Below, one piece after another: positions 15,027-23,394 of a stretch of 37,288 bases of DNA; position 1 is the first letter of the stretch; each line of letters begins with the position of its first letter. The DNA is taken from NCBI GenBank assembly GCA_021850095.1, contig JAJZRX010000028.1, positions 1 through 37,288 of the forward strand. The letters run 5' to 3'. The notes beneath the pieces are model-generated. The model searched no databases. It had not been told where the DNA came from and was given only the letters and a program-made list of their open reading frames with translations. The DNA is from Deltaproteobacteria bacterium. GTDB lineage: Bacteria; Desulfobacterota; Desulfuromonadia; Geobacterales; Pseudopelobacteraceae. Position numbers and translations under genes: made by a program.

Positions 15027-15893
15027 TCAAATAGCGGCCCCATCGCTGACCAGTCCGTTTTCCATGGCATACAGCCGGTCGGCCCATTCCCGGGCCCAGT
15101 TTCTCAATTCATCAGCAGTCAGCGTCCGCGGCTGATTTTTGATCTTCAGAGAATTGGCCTGGTCCACAATCTGGTTTGCCAGACGCCGGTAATAATAAGC
15201 CTGGGTGGAAAGCGGCGCCGCTTCGATGACCGTTTTTCCATACAGCTCGCACTGCCGGACCATCAGTGAGCGCGGAACCTGTCCCAGAGTCTGGGTTTTT
15301 GTATGGTGTGCGAAATCATTGACGAACGACTCCTCGAATGAATTGCTGATCCCGTTGGGAATCAGCCCTCCGAACGGAACAGCGGGCCGGGCTTCCCCCA
15401 GATGCTCCAGCGTGGCATAGATCCTGTTGACCGCGCTCAATGACGTGAAATCCGCATTAGTTACGACATAAACCAGCTTGGCTCCCCGTTGACGAATTGG
15501 CTCATGATATGCGCTCAAAGAGTGTTCACCGGACAGGTCATACAGCACATAATCCGGCCGGGCAGCCTCACCAAGTCCTGACAGTTCACTCTGTTCGAAC
15601 AGTTGCTCTAGAGCAGCTTCACCATTGCCCGAATCTCCCAGTTCAAGACACTCAACACCTTTGAAGCCTGTATGGACAGTATCTGCAATCGAGATGCGTC
15701 CATGCTTGCGCAGGTGATCAGCTAGCGTTGGAACCGAAATTCCACCGTTGAGGATACTGGTCGAATCACCCTGGGGAGCGCAGCCGACCTGCATGACCTT
15801 GAAGCCGGTTTCAACTAACGCGGCGCTGATGTTGGATATGAGTGTCGATGTGCCGACACCGCCTTTGCCGTAAAACAGTATATGGTCACTCAC
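15027..15893 (-). CDS. Degenerate NifH homologue without cluster ligands or P-loop Lys
   Basis: This 288-residue protein keeps the NifH fold and length and the same C-terminal extension (ELRNWAREWADRLYAMENG) as the active-looking paralogue at 2784-3659, but its active site is gone. The P-loop reads GKGGVGTST (Thr15 replaces the catalytic Lys), the DPK switch reads GCAPQGDS, the loop with the first cluster cysteine is deleted, and the second is Leu126 (SGEHSLSAY). It cannot bind a standard [4Fe-4S] cluster and probably does not hydrolyse ATP normally. I chose GTG at 15893, with AGAGG six bases upstream; an ATG at 15923 lies beside the terminator U-run without a ribosome site. The frame is long and intact, so it seems selected, perhaps as a regulator or docking subunit. 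It heads the corrinoid operon. Confidence 0.85.
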   Translation of the reverse strand: MSDHILFYGKGGVGTSTLISNISAALVETGFKVMQVGCAPQGDSTSILNGGISVPTLADHLRKHGRISIADTVHTGFKGVECLELGDSGNGEAALEQLFEQSELSGLGEAARPDYVLYDLSGEHSLSAYHEPIRQRGAKLVYVVTNADFTSLSAVNRIYATLEHLGEARPAVPFGGLIPNGISNSFEESFVNDFAHHTKTQTLGQVPRSLMVRQCELYGKTVIEAAPLSTQAYYYRRLANQIVDQANSLKIKNQPRTLTADELRNWAREWADRLYAMENGLVSDGAAI

Positions 15894-15932
15894 GCTAAAC
15901 CTCTGCTGCCAGGCTGCCGGCATTTAATAAAC

Positions 15933-15991
15933 AAAAGGCCGGAGAGCGACCGTACGGTCAGCTGCTCCGGCCTCCGGTTTTTCCGGTCAGC
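15933..15991 (-). promoter_or_regulatory. Attenuator-like leader 4
   Basis: Minus strand GCTGACCGGAAAAACCGG: the first hairpin is CCGG-AAAAA-CCGG (15974-15986), in contrast to CCAG/CTGG in the other copies, a compensatory base-pair change. The second hairpin pairs GGCCGGAG with CTCCGGCC (15965-15972 and 15937-15944), is capped by the palindrome GACCGTACGGTC (15948-15959), and is followed by U4. It lies 27 bases after the yezD stop with no promoter visible between, so it probably gates read-through from cysK-yezD into the corrinoid operon. Confidence 0.78.
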
Positions 15992-16017
15992 ACGGTTGTT
16001 CTGTCTCTTTGGAAGGG

Positions 16018-16200
16018 CTAGATGCCGCTTCCGTCAATGTGTCCCGCCCGGTTCAGGCGGATCTTCTCGTTTTTATCCACTTGTATGACCCTGCCATCCT
16101 GTACAACCAGGGTTACAGTTCCGAAACGGATTGATGTCAGCGCCTCGTGCACCAATCGTTCAAGATCCCGGCTCCAGGGTTCGGGTCTGCCTTGTGACAT
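16018..16200 (-). CDS. yezD: YezD-family small protein (DUF2292)
   Basis: A 60-residue protein whose core FGTVTLVVQDGRVIQVDKNE is the DUF2292/YezD signature, a family of tiny proteins that recurs next to sulfate-assimilation and cysteine genes. Function is unknown. It overlaps the cysK stop by one base (TGATG), so the two are translationally coupled. Confidence 0.85.
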   Translation of the reverse strand: MSQGRPEPWSRDLERLVHEALTSIRFGTVTLVVQDGRVIQVDKNEKIRLNRAGHIDGSGI

Positions 16201-17153
16201 CAGATGCCTTCAAACAGCGCCGTGGAAAGATAGCGCTCGGCTCCGTCGGGCAGTACCACCACAATCGTCTTGCCGGCAAATTCATCCTGCTTGGCAAGTC
16301 TGACTGCGGCAGCCACTGCGGCGCCGCAGGAGATGCCCACCAGCAGGCCTTCTTCCTTGGCCAGACGCTTGGCATAGTCGATGGCTTCGTCGCTTGAAAC
16401 CTGCTCGACCCGGTCTACGATTGAAAGGTCGAGGGTGTCCGGGATGAAGCCGGCCCCGATGCCCTGGATCTTGTGCGGGGCCGGCTGGATCGGCTGGCCG
16501 GCCAGTTTCTGGCTGATGACTGGGCTTTCTTTGGGTTCGACCGCCACCGAGATGATCTTCTTGCCCTTGGTGTTCTTGATGTAGCGCGAGATGCCGGTGA
16601 TGGTGCCGCCGGTGCCGACGCCGGATACCAGCACGTCAATCCCGCCGTCGGTGTCGTTCCAGATCTCCGGGCCGGTGGTTTTTTCGTGAATCTCCGGGTT
16701 GGCCGGGTTTTTGAACTGCTGCGGCAGGAAGTATTTCTCCGGTTCGGCGGCAGCAATCTCCTCGGCCCGGTTGATGGCGCCTTTCATCCCTTCGGCGCCG
16801 GGGGTCAGGATCAGGTTGGCGCCCAGGGCGGCCAGCACCCGGCGCCGTTCGATGCTCATGGTCTCCGGCATGGTCAGGGTCAGCTTATAGCCGCGGGCGG
16901 CGGCGACGTAGGCCAGGGCGATACCGGTGTTGCCGGAGGTTGGCTCAATGATCTCGACACTCGGCTTGAGCACGCCGCGCTTCTCGGCATCCCAGATCAT
17001 GTTGGCACCGATGCGGCATTTGACTGAGTAGGCCGGGTTGCGAGCCTCGATCTTGGCCAGGATGGTCGCTTTGGCGCCTTCCGCAATGCGGTTCAGTTTG
17101 ACCAGCGGGGTATTGCCGATGGATTGGGAGTTGTCTGCGTAGATTGTGCTCAT
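16200..17153 (-). CDS. cysK: Cysteine synthase A (O-acetylserine sulfhydrylase)
   Basis: This 317-residue PLP enzyme joins sulfide to O-acetylserine to form cysteine. Visible motifs are [12 protein letters not shown], the PLP lysine in NPAYSVKCR, the substrate loop [13 protein letters not shown], the phosphate-binding loop [11 protein letters not shown] and a C-terminal [11 protein letters not shown]. The Shine-Dalgarno is AAAGGAGA. Upstream (17181-17201) is a candidate Rrf2 operator overlapping a TATAAT (17199-17204). It is followed by yezD and, past an attenuator, the corrinoid operon. Confidence 0.96.
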   Translation of the reverse strand: MSTIYADNSQSIGNTPLVKLNRIAEGAKATILAKIEARNPAYSVKCRIGANMIWDAEKRGVLKPSVEIIEPTSGNTGIALAYVAAARGYKLTLTMPETMSIERRRVLAALGANLILTPGAEGMKGAINRAEEIAAAEPEKYFLPQQFKNPANPEIHEKTTGPEIWNDTDGGIDVLVSGVGTGGTITGISRYIKNTKGKKIISVAVEPKESPVISQKLAGQPIQPAPHKIQGIGAGFIPDTLDLSIVDRVEQVSSDEAIDYAKRLAKEEGLLVGISCGAAVAAAVRLAKQDEFAGKTIVVVLPDGAERYLSTALFEGI

Positions 17154-17180
17154 TACATTCTCCTTTCGGAATTATAATTT

Positions 17181-17201
17181 TATCTACAGATAAAGTAGAT
17201 T
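17181..17201. promoter_or_regulatory. Candidate Rrf2 operator at cysK
   Basis: Plus strand TATCTA-N9-TAGATT (minus AATCTA-N9-TAGATA). A minus-strand -10 TATAAT at 17199-17204 overlaps its upstream half; no good -35 is seen. Within it is a second, tighter palindrome TTATCT-AC-AGATAA (17180-17193). Confidence 0.7.
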
Positions 17202-17217
17202 ATATTGGTAAAAAAAA

Positions 17218-17679
17218 TCAGATGCTGAAATCAACTACATTCTGTTTTTTGAGACGGGCGGTTTCACTTCGTTCAAGCATGTCGGCCAGGGTCAGCGAAT
17301 CCAGAACACCGGAGAGAGCCACATTCACGTCCGCCATGGTCAGGCGGATACCGCAGGTCGCCTCATCCCGGCATTCTTCGCAGCGGGCATAGTTGGTGGT
17401 ACTGAGACACTGTACCGGGGCGATATCGCCTTCCAGGATCCGCACAACCGATCCCAGGGTAATCTTGCTGGGCGGCAGGGCCAGGGTATATCCGCCCCCC
17501 TTTCCAACCCGGCTCTGAAGCAGGCCGCCTTTCCGTAACGACAGCAGGATGAACTCCAGGAACTTCTTGGGAATCTCCTCATCCCGGGCCAGATCGGCAA
17601 TCAGGACCGGTTGAGCGTCGGGAATCCCGGCCAGGTGGATCAGCGCCTTGAAGGCGTATATCGTTTTCTTGGATATCAT
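17218..17679 (-). CDS. Rrf2-family transcriptional regulator (likely sulfur/cysteine)
   Basis: This 153-residue regulator has the Rrf2/IscR N-terminal winged helix (MISKKTIYAFKALIHLA, then the wing RVGKGGGYTLALPPSKITLG) and a Cys-rich effector segment (Cys91, Cys100, Cys103, Cys109) that could hold an Fe-S cluster as in IscR. Regulators of this family that sit beside cysK (CymR in Firmicutes) sense cysteine or O-acetylserine status. Its own promoter contains the best copy of the TATCTA-N9-TAGATA box, overlapping the -10, which implies autoregulation. There is no ribosome-binding site, and the predicted transcript start lies only about 8 bases before the ATG, so the message may be nearly leaderless. 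Confidence 0.9.
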   Translation of the reverse strand: MISKKTIYAFKALIHLAGIPDAQPVLIADLARDEEIPKKFLEFILLSLRKGGLLQSRVGKGGGYTLALPPSKITLGSVVRILEGDIAPVQCLSTTNYARCEECRDEATCGIRLTMADVNVALSGVLDSLTLADMLERSETARLKKQNVVDFSI

Positions 17680-17699
17680 ATCTAGTAAGGCTATAGATA
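17679..17699. promoter_or_regulatory. Candidate Rrf2 operator at the regulator's own gene
   Basis: A perfect inverted repeat TATCTA-N9-TAGATA. One half coincides with the -10 hexamer (17694-17699) and the other touches the start codon (17677-17679), an ideal autorepression site. Confidence 0.75.
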
Positions 17700-17722
17700 A
17701 GCTGCTATTTTGATATTGTCAA
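17694..17722 (-). promoter_or_regulatory. Promoter of the Rrf2 regulator gene
   Basis: Minus strand -35 TTGACA (17717-17722), 17-base spacer, -10 TATCTA (17694-17699). The -35 is perfect. It lies in the 105-base gap after cysN, which shows no clear terminator. Confidence 0.65.
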
Positions 17723-17784
17723 GATTATTTATCTGCCGGCCAGCATTATTCAGCCGGTGAAGAAGCATCGGGTAACGAGTTGTT

Positions 17785-19449
17785 TCATATCCCGATCCCG
17801 TCATCACCGGACAGCTGTTTTTCAGACGCCATGCTTCGCTTGAAGATCAGAATACTGACCCCATCCGCAGTGCGATCGAATTCAAACGACAAGCGGTGTT
17901 CGTAGGCCAGCTGCGCCACCGCTCCAAGGTGCTCCAGATCCCGCAGACGAAACAGAACCCGATTCCCCTTTCCAAGATAGCCGATAAAGCTGGTCGACAG
18001 ATCAAACTCGATTGCTCCCCGCTCTTCCGTCAGATCAATCACATTTACACCGCTGCCGCTGATGGAGGCTTCACTCAGGCTGATCCGACGGTTTTGGCCA
18101 TGGTCGAAACCGGACTCCGGGCTTTCTGTTTTCAGTGATTCCAGGGGCGCGGCCGCGATGATCATGCCGGCTGCCACGGTGGCGTTGCTGAAGCGGTCGA
18201 TCAGGATAAAACTGCCGGTATCCCGGTTCTGGCGATAGCTGTCGAACGCAATCGGACGGTCAAGTTCCAGACGAACCACGCCGATTTCATTCAGCCCCAG
18301 GGTCGGTACCCGTTTCTGCTCCAGGGTGTTGACATCCACCGCATACTGCAGCGCGGTGACCCGGCCGGGGGTCACGGCCGTGGCGGTTTTGACCAGATAA
18401 ATCTGGCCCGGCTGCAGCGGCTGGTCGTGCATCCAGACCAGATTCGCTTCCGGGTGGCGGGCATGGATCGGCGGGGCATCGCTGGCGGTCAGCATGTCAC
18501 CCCGGCTGACGTCGATCTCGTCGGTCAGGGTCAGGGTCACGGCCTGCCCGGCGGTCGCCTCGGGCAAGTCGCCAGCCAGCGTGACAATCCGGGCCACCCG
18601 GCTGGTGCGCCCGGAGGCAGCCACCCGCAGTTCGTCCCCCGGTTGGATCGTACCGGCGGCAATCGTTCCGCAGAAGCCACGGAAGTCGAGATGGGGGCGG
18701 TTGACCCACTGGACCGGCATGCGGAAGGGCTGGTCCCGGTTGTCCCCTGCCACCGGGAGGGTCTCCAGGAAATGCATCAGGGTCGGGCCGCTGTACCAGG
18801 GGGTCTTGGCGCTGGCTTCGATCATGTTGTCGCCGTTCAAGGCCGAAAGCGGGATGGCGGTGATGGAGGCAAATCCCAGCGGGGCGGCAAATTGTTCATA
18901 ATCTTTTACTATGGTCTCGAAGCGCTGCTGGTCGTATTCGATCAGGTCCATTTTGTTGATCGCCAGCACGACGTGGCGGATGCCGACCAGCGAGACCAGA
19001 AAGCTGTGACGGCGGGTCTGGGTCAGTAGCCCTTTGCGGGCGTCCACCAGGATGACCGCCACTTGGGCGGTGGAGGCGCCGGTGACCATGTTGCGGGTGT
19101 ATTGTTCATGGCCGGGGGTGTCGGCGACGATGAATTTGCGTTTGTCGGTGGAGAAGAAGCGGTAGGCCACGTCGATAGTGATGCCCTGTTCGCGTTCCGC
19201 CTGCAGTCCGTCCAGCAGCAGGGCGTAGTCGATGGCGCCCCCCTGGGTGCCGACCTTTTTGCTGTCCGCTTCCAGCGCCGCCAGTTGGTCCTCGAAGACC
19301 ATCTTGGAATCCCACAGCAGACGCCCGATCAGGGTGCTCTTGCCGTCATCCACGCTGCCGCAGGTGATGAAGCGCAACAGTGATTTTTCTTCCTGGCTTC
19401 TGAGATAGGCCAGGATGTCGCTTTCTATTAATTCAGATTGATGTGCCAT
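17785..19449 (-). CDS. cysN: Sulfate adenylyltransferase GTPase subunit
   Basis: This 554-residue EF-Tu-like GTPase couples GTP hydrolysis to adenosine 5'-phosphosulfate formation by CysD. G1 is [10 protein letters not shown]3 DTPGH, G4 NKMD; the N-terminal [19 protein letters not shown] is typical. It is slightly longer than E. coli CysN and has no APS-kinase (CysC) fusion, in keeping with an APS-reducing pathway through the CysH downstream-type enzyme at 20587-21282. It is the last gene of the cys operon, separated from cysD by a repeat-bearing gap. Confidence 0.95.
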   Translation of the reverse strand: MAHQSELIESDILAYLRSQEEKSLLRFITCGSVDDGKSTLIGRLLWDSKMVFEDQLAALEADSKKVGTQGGAIDYALLLDGLQAEREQGITIDVAYRFFSTDKRKFIVADTPGHEQYTRNMVTGASTAQVAVILVDARKGLLTQTRRHSFLVSLVGIRHVVLAINKMDLIEYDQQRFETIVKDYEQFAAPLGFASITAIPLSALNGDNMIEASAKTPWYSGPTLMHFLETLPVAGDNRDQPFRMPVQWVNRPHLDFRGFCGTIAAGTIQPGDELRVAASGRTSRVARIVTLAGDLPEATAGQAVTLTLTDEIDVSRGDMLTASDAPPIHARHPEANLVWMHDQPLQPGQIYLVKTATAVTPGRVTALQYAVDVNTLEQKRVPTLGLNEIGVVRLELDRPIAFDSYRQNRDTGSFILIDRFSNATVAAGMIIAAAPLESLKTESPESGFDHGQNRRISLSEASISGSGVNVIDLTEERGAIEFDLSTSFIGYLGKGNRVLFRLRDLEHLGAVAQLAYEHRLSFEFDRTADGVSILIFKRSMASEKQLSGDDGIGI

Positions 19450-19467
19450 AAAAAACCTTTCTATTCA

Positions 19468-19565
19468 GCCACAGAGGACACAGAGAGCACAGAGCAAGCA
19501 GAAATCTTCAAACCATTTGAGCCTTGTGGAAGCAGTTCCTCTGTGTACTCTGTGATCTCTGTGGC
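19468..19565. repeat. Inverted repeat with arms made of 9-base tandem units (cysD-cysN gap)
   Basis: The 27-base arms at 19468-19494 and 19539-19565 are inverted copies with 23 of 27 positions matching. Each arm is three tandem units of CACAGAG plus two variable bases. It fills most of the gap between cysD and cysN and would fold as a long hairpin in the operon transcript. Confidence 0.8.
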
Positions 19566-19572
19566 AAATGTT

Positions 19573-20478
19573 TTAAAAGTATCCTTCCTGCTTCTTCTTT
19601 TCCATACTCCCGGCCTGGTCATGGTCGATCAGGCGACCCTGGCGTTCCGAGGTGCGGGTCAGCAGCATCTCCTGGATGATCTCGGGCAGGGTATCGGCCT
19701 CCGATTCTACGGCGCCGGTCAGGGGGTAGCAGCCCAGGGTGCGAAAGCGAACCGACTTGTACTGTACCTGTTCACCCGGTTTCAACTCCAGTCGATCGTC
19801 GTCCACCATGATCAGCATGCCGTCCCGCTCCACCACCGGCCGGACTGCGGCGTAGTACAGCGGCACGATCGGGATCTGCTCCAGGTGGATGTACTGCCAG
19901 ACATCCAGTTCGGTCCAGTTGGAAATCGGGAAGACCCGGATGCTTTCCCCTGGTTTGACCCGGGTGTTATACAGGTTCCAGAGTTCCGGGCGTTGTTCTT
20001 TGGGGTCCCAGCGGTGGTTGGCGCTGCGGAAGGAGAAGATTCGCTCCTTGGCCCGGGACTTTTCCTCGTCCCGCCGGGCTCCGCCGAAGGCGGCATCGAA
20101 CTTGTACTTATCCAGTGCCTGTTTGAGCCCCTCGGTTTTCATGATATCGGTATACAGCGCCGAGCCGTGGGTAAAGGGCGATATGCCCTGGCGGACCCCT
20201 TCTTCGTTGACGTGCACGATCAGATCCATGCCGCATTCGGTCGCCATCCGGTCCCGAAACTGGATCATCTCGCGAAACTTCCAGGTGGTATCCACGTGCA
20301 GCAGCGGAAAGGGCGGCGGGGCCGGGTAAAAGGCCTTGCGGGCCAGGTGCAGCATGACGGCCGAGTCCTTGCCGATCGAGTAGAGCATGACCGGGTTATC
20401 GAATTCGGCCACCACCTCACGGAGGATATGGATGCTTTCGGCTTCCAGCTGCTGAAGATGGGTCAGATTTGTGCTCAT
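19573..20478 (-). CDS. cysD: Sulfate adenylyltransferase small subunit
   Basis: This 301-residue enzyme of the PAPS-reductase/ATP-pyrophosphatase fold makes APS from ATP and sulfate with CysN. Motifs are [18 protein letters not shown] (PP-loop), [33 protein letters not shown] and [15 protein letters not shown]. Length and order are standard. Shine-Dalgarno AGGAG. Confidence 0.96.
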   Translation of the reverse strand: MSTNLTHLQQLEAESIHILREVVAEFDNPVMLYSIGKDSAVMLHLARKAFYPAPPPFPLLHVDTTWKFREMIQFRDRMATECGMDLIVHVNEEGVRQGISPFTHGSALYTDIMKTEGLKQALDKYKFDAAFGGARRDEEKSRAKERIFSFRSANHRWDPKEQRPELWNLYNTRVKPGESIRVFPISNWTELDVWQYIHLEQIPIVPLYYAAVRPVVERDGMLIMVDDDRLELKPGEQVQYKSVRFRTLGCYPLTGAVESEADTLPEIIQEMLLTRTSERQGRLIDHDQAGSMEKKKQEGYF

Positions 20479-20502
20479 ATATTTTCTCCTATGACTCTTT
20501 CA

Positions 20503-20584
20503 TAACTCCCCCTGCCTCCCTCTTAACGTAAGAGGGAGAAGATACGTTCCTCCCCTTACGTTAAGGGGAGGCCAGGAGGGGTTA
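20503..20584. repeat. Long imperfect palindrome (cysH-cysD gap)
   Basis: The two halves, about 35 bases each, are imperfect inverted copies centred near 20543, with the shared core CTTAACGTAAG in both arms. It ends three bases before the cysH stop codon. It is probably an intergenic REP-like element that folds as a hairpin in the operon transcript. Confidence 0.75.
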
Positions 20585-20586
20585 CA

Positions 20587-21282
20587 TCATCTCCGGTGCA
20601 GTCCGCACTCTTTATGTTCCGGGTTTTCCCACCACCAGCGCCCTTCCCGGACCTGATCCCAAGGGCCGATGGCCCGCGTGCAGGGGGCACAGCCGATGGA
20701 GCGGTAGCCCTGCTGGTAAAGCCGGTTGGTCGGCAGGTTGTTTTCCTTGGCGTACTCCATGACCTGGCGTTCGGTCCAGCTTATCAGTGGATTGATCTTA
20801 AGTATGCCGCCGTTGGCACTATCCGGTTCGACGGCCTTCAGATCAGCGCGGGTAACGCTCTGTTCGCGGCGCATGCCGGTCACCCACCCCTTCAGCTCCT
20901 TCAGCGCCCGCGAAAGCGGTTCGACCTTGCGGATATGACAGCATTCATGGCGGTTTTCCAGCGATTCGCGGAAGGAGAAGAGACCTTTCTCCCGTTCCAG
21001 CTGCTCAACCTCTTCATGCCGGGGAAAGTACCAGTCGATCTTGAGGCGGTATCTTTCGGTCAGGGCATCGGCCACTTCGTAGGTTTCTTCATTCAGCCGG
21101 CCGGTGTCAAGGGCGAAGACACCCAGGTTGAGTCCGTTCTTGGTCGCAATGTCGATAATGGCCACATCCTCAAGCGAGAAGGAGCAGGCCAGGGAAACCG
21201 GCCCATTGGCTGCCGCAATACCGGCCTGGAGGATTTCAGTCGGGCTGGCGTCCGGAGATATTTCGGGAATGCTGATTGGCAT
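20587..21282 (-). CDS. cysH: Adenylylsulfate (APS) reductase, [4Fe-4S] type
   Basis: This 231-residue enzyme reduces APS to sulfite with thioredoxin. Motifs are ACSFSLEDVAIIDIA, the cluster cysteine pairs CCHIRK and GCAPC that mark APS-specific (not PAPS) reductases, and the catalytic C-terminal ECGLH. The Shine-Dalgarno AGGAGGT is strong. It sits 9 bases after cysA. Confidence 0.95.
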   Translation of the reverse strand: MPISIPEISPDASPTEILQAGIAAANGPVSLACSFSLEDVAIIDIATKNGLNLGVFALDTGRLNEETYEVADALTERYRLKIDWYFPRHEEVEQLEREKGLFSFRESLENRHECCHIRKVEPLSRALKELKGWVTGMRREQSVTRADLKAVEPDSANGGILKINPLISWTERQVMEYAKENNLPTNRLYQQGYRSIGCAPCTRAIGPWDQVREGRWWWENPEHKECGLHRR

Positions 21283-21291
21283 GCTGACCTC

Positions 21292-22329
21292 CTAAATCTG
21301 GTAATCTTCGACAAACACTCTGACTTGCCGCGGCCTGACATAAACCTGCTCGCCCGGCTGCAGTCCCAGACCCTGAAACACGTCCCGGGTCAGTTCGGCC
21401 TCCACCAGCTCGGGGTTGCCTTCGATGGACAGGGTCACCCGCACCGCCGGACCCAGTTTCTGGATATGCTTGATCTCGGCCTTCAATGCCGTTGAATCCT
21501 GGGGGCTGCGCTCGATCTCGATGTCGTGGGAACGGACGTAGGAGACCGACTTTTCATTTGTATCGTGCTGGACGCCGCCGGCTTGATGAGCCCGACCATG
21601 GAACAGGTTGACGTTGCCCAGGAAGTTCAGCACGAACGGGTTGGCCGGGTGTTCGTAAACCTGGTCGGGGGTGCCGGCCTGTTCGATCCTGCCCTTGTTC
21701 ATAACCACGATCCGGTCGGCCACTTCCAGGGCTTCTTCCTGGTCGTGGGTTACAAAGACGCTGGTGACATGGATCTCGTCGTGCAACCTGCGCAGCCAGC
21801 GGCGCAGTTCGGCCCGCACCTGGGCATCCAGGGCGCCGAAAGGTTCGTCCAAAAGCAGCACCTGCGGCTCCACCGCCAGGGCGCGGGCCAGGGCTATGCG
21901 CTGGCGCTGGCCGCCCGAGAGCTGGCCGGGATAGCGACCAGCCAGACCTTCCAGCTGCACCAGTCGCAGCAATTCGATGACCTTGTCCTTTATTTCCGCT
22001 TTGGAGGGCCGGGCAGCACGGGGGCGAACATTCAGACCGAAAGCCACATTGTCGAAGACGGTCATATGCTTGAACAGTGCGTAGTGCTGGAAGACAAAAC
22101 CAACCCGACGCTCACGCACATGGCTCTGGGTCGTGTCCTGGCCGTTGAACAGGATGCGGCCCTGATCTGCCGTCTCCAGTCCGGCAATGATCCTCAGCAG
22201 GGTCGTCTTGCCGGAGCCGGATGGCCCCAGAAGCGCCACCAGTTCACCGGAAGGGATGGCAAGCGAGACGTCCTGGAGGGCGTTGAAACTGCCGAACTGT
22301 TTGCTTATGTTTTCGATTTCGATACTCAT
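21292..22329 (-). CDS. cysA: Sulfate/thiosulfate import ATPase
   Basis: This 345-residue ABC ATPase has Walker [24 protein letters not shown], signature LSGGQRQR, Walker B VLLLDEP and THD, followed by a regulatory C-terminal domain of about 110 residues. I chose the ATG at 22329 ([13 protein letters not shown]) behind GAAGGG; the frame extends to 22449, but that part lies inside an inverted repeat and is not family-like. Confidence 0.94.
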   Translation of the reverse strand: MSIEIENISKQFGSFNALQDVSLAIPSGELVALLGPSGSGKTTLLRIIAGLETADQGRILFNGQDTTQSHVRERRVGFVFQHYALFKHMTVFDNVAFGLNVRPRAARPSKAEIKDKVIELLRLVQLEGLAGRYPGQLSGGQRQRIALARALAVEPQVLLLDEPFGALDAQVRAELRRWLRRLHDEIHVTSVFVTHDQEEALEVADRIVVMNKGRIEQAGTPDQVYEHPANPFVLNFLGNVNLFHGRAHQAGGVQHDTNEKSVSYVRSHDIEIERSPQDSTALKAEIKHIQKLGPAVRVTLSIEGNPELVEAELTRDVFQGLGLQPGEQVYVRPRQVRVFVEDYQI

Positions 22330-22372
22330 ATTTAACCCTTCATTGGATCTGAATTTCCAAAAGCTATTTATC

Positions 22373-22490
22373 TCACGCGGAGGCACGGAGAGCGCGGAGA
22401 AAGTCAAAAACGAATTGTTTTGTGGTTTAACCCAAAGAACTTTAGACATTTGATCTTGGTTTACTCCGCGTTCTCCGCGACTCCGCGTGA
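22373..22490. repeat. Inverted repeat with CGCGGAG tandem units (cysW-cysA gap)
   Basis: The arms at 22373-22401 and 22461-22490 are inverted copies, each built of three tandem CGCGGAG-type units (one is CACGGAG) with two spacer bases. The architecture is that of the repeat at 19468-19565 (unit CACAGAG), so the two are members of one family that differ by A/G changes. It occupies most of the gap between cysW and cysA. Confidence 0.8.
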
Positions 22491-22499
22491 AAAACGACT

Positions 22500-23369
22500 T
22501 TAATTATTCTCTAGCTGTTGCCGGACCTTCCACTCGGCCACCGTCTTGACCATCAGAGTGATCAACGCCAGAAAAGCCAGGAGCGAGGCCACCGCAAAGG
22601 CGGCGGTGTAGTTGTATTCGTTGTAGAGAATTTCCACATGCAGCGGGACGGTGTTGGTCATGCCCCGGATGTGGCCGGAGACGACCGAAACGGCGCCGAA
22701 CTCGCCCATGGCGCGGGCGTTACAGAGAATCACACCGTAGATGATGCCCCATTTGACGTTGGGCAGGGTTACCCGGAAGAAGGTCTGCAGTCCACTGGCT
22801 CCCAGCACCAGGGCGGCCTCTTCTTCTTCCTTGCCCTGGGCCTCCATCAGCGGGATCAGCTCGCGGGCCACGAAGGGAAAGGTGACAAATATGGTGGCCA
22901 GGATGATACCCGGCACGGCGAAGACGATCCGGATGTCATGCTCCTGCAGCCAGGGTCCCAGCCAGCCCTGCAGACCGAAGATCAGGACATAGATCAGACC
23001 GGAGATGACCGGCGAGACCGAGAACGGCAGGTCGATCAGCGTGATCAGCAGACCTTTGCCCGGAAAGCTGAACTTGGCGATGGCCCAGGCCGCGGTAACA
23101 CCGAAGAAGAGATTGAGTGGTACGGTCACGGCGGCAGTTATCAGCGTCAGTTTGATCGATGAGAGGGTGTCCGGTTCCCGCAGGGCTTCCAGATAGACCG
23201 CAAGTCCTTTGTCGAAGGCCTGGCTGAAGACGGCCGCCAGGGGAAGCAGCAGGAACAGGGCCAGAAAGATCAGCGCCACCGCGATCAGCAGCCAGCGCAC
23301 GGCGGCCGGTTCGGTCTGGGCCCGGCCAGGATTGTTTTTTGCAGCGTATGTTTTGGTTGGTGCAGACAT
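22500..23369 (-). CDS. cysW: Sulfate ABC transporter permease CysW
   Basis: This 289-residue permease has about six membrane segments, an EAA-type loop ([23 protein letters not shown]), and [25 protein letters not shown], which is typical of CysW. It pairs with CysT at 23395-24225. Shine-Dalgarno GAGG. Confidence 0.94.
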   Translation of the reverse strand: MSAPTKTYAAKNNPGRAQTEPAAVRWLLIAVALIFLALFLLLPLAAVFSQAFDKGLAVYLEALREPDTLSSIKLTLITAAVTVPLNLFFGVTAAWAIAKFSFPGKGLLITLIDLPFSVSPVISGLIYVLIFGLQGWLGPWLQEHDIRIVFAVPGIILATIFVTFPFVARELIPLMEAQGKEEEEAALVLGASGLQTFFRVTLPNVKWGIIYGVILCNARAMGEFGAVSVVSGHIRGMTNTVPLHVEILYNEYNYTAAFAVASLLAFLALITLMVKTVAEWKVRQQLENN

Positions 23370-23394
23370 ATGAACCTCGGACCCTTGCCTTTTG

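Noticed and set aside
15894-15923. ATG start 10 codons upstream for the pseudo-NifH
   Set aside because: No Shine-Dalgarno, adjacent to the leader U-run, and the extra residues do not resemble NifH; GTG at 15893 has AGAGG six bases upstream.
22330-22449. Forty extra N-terminal residues for CysA
   Set aside because: They are encoded in the CGCGGAG inverted repeat, and the family N-terminus and ribosome site fit the ATG at 22329.
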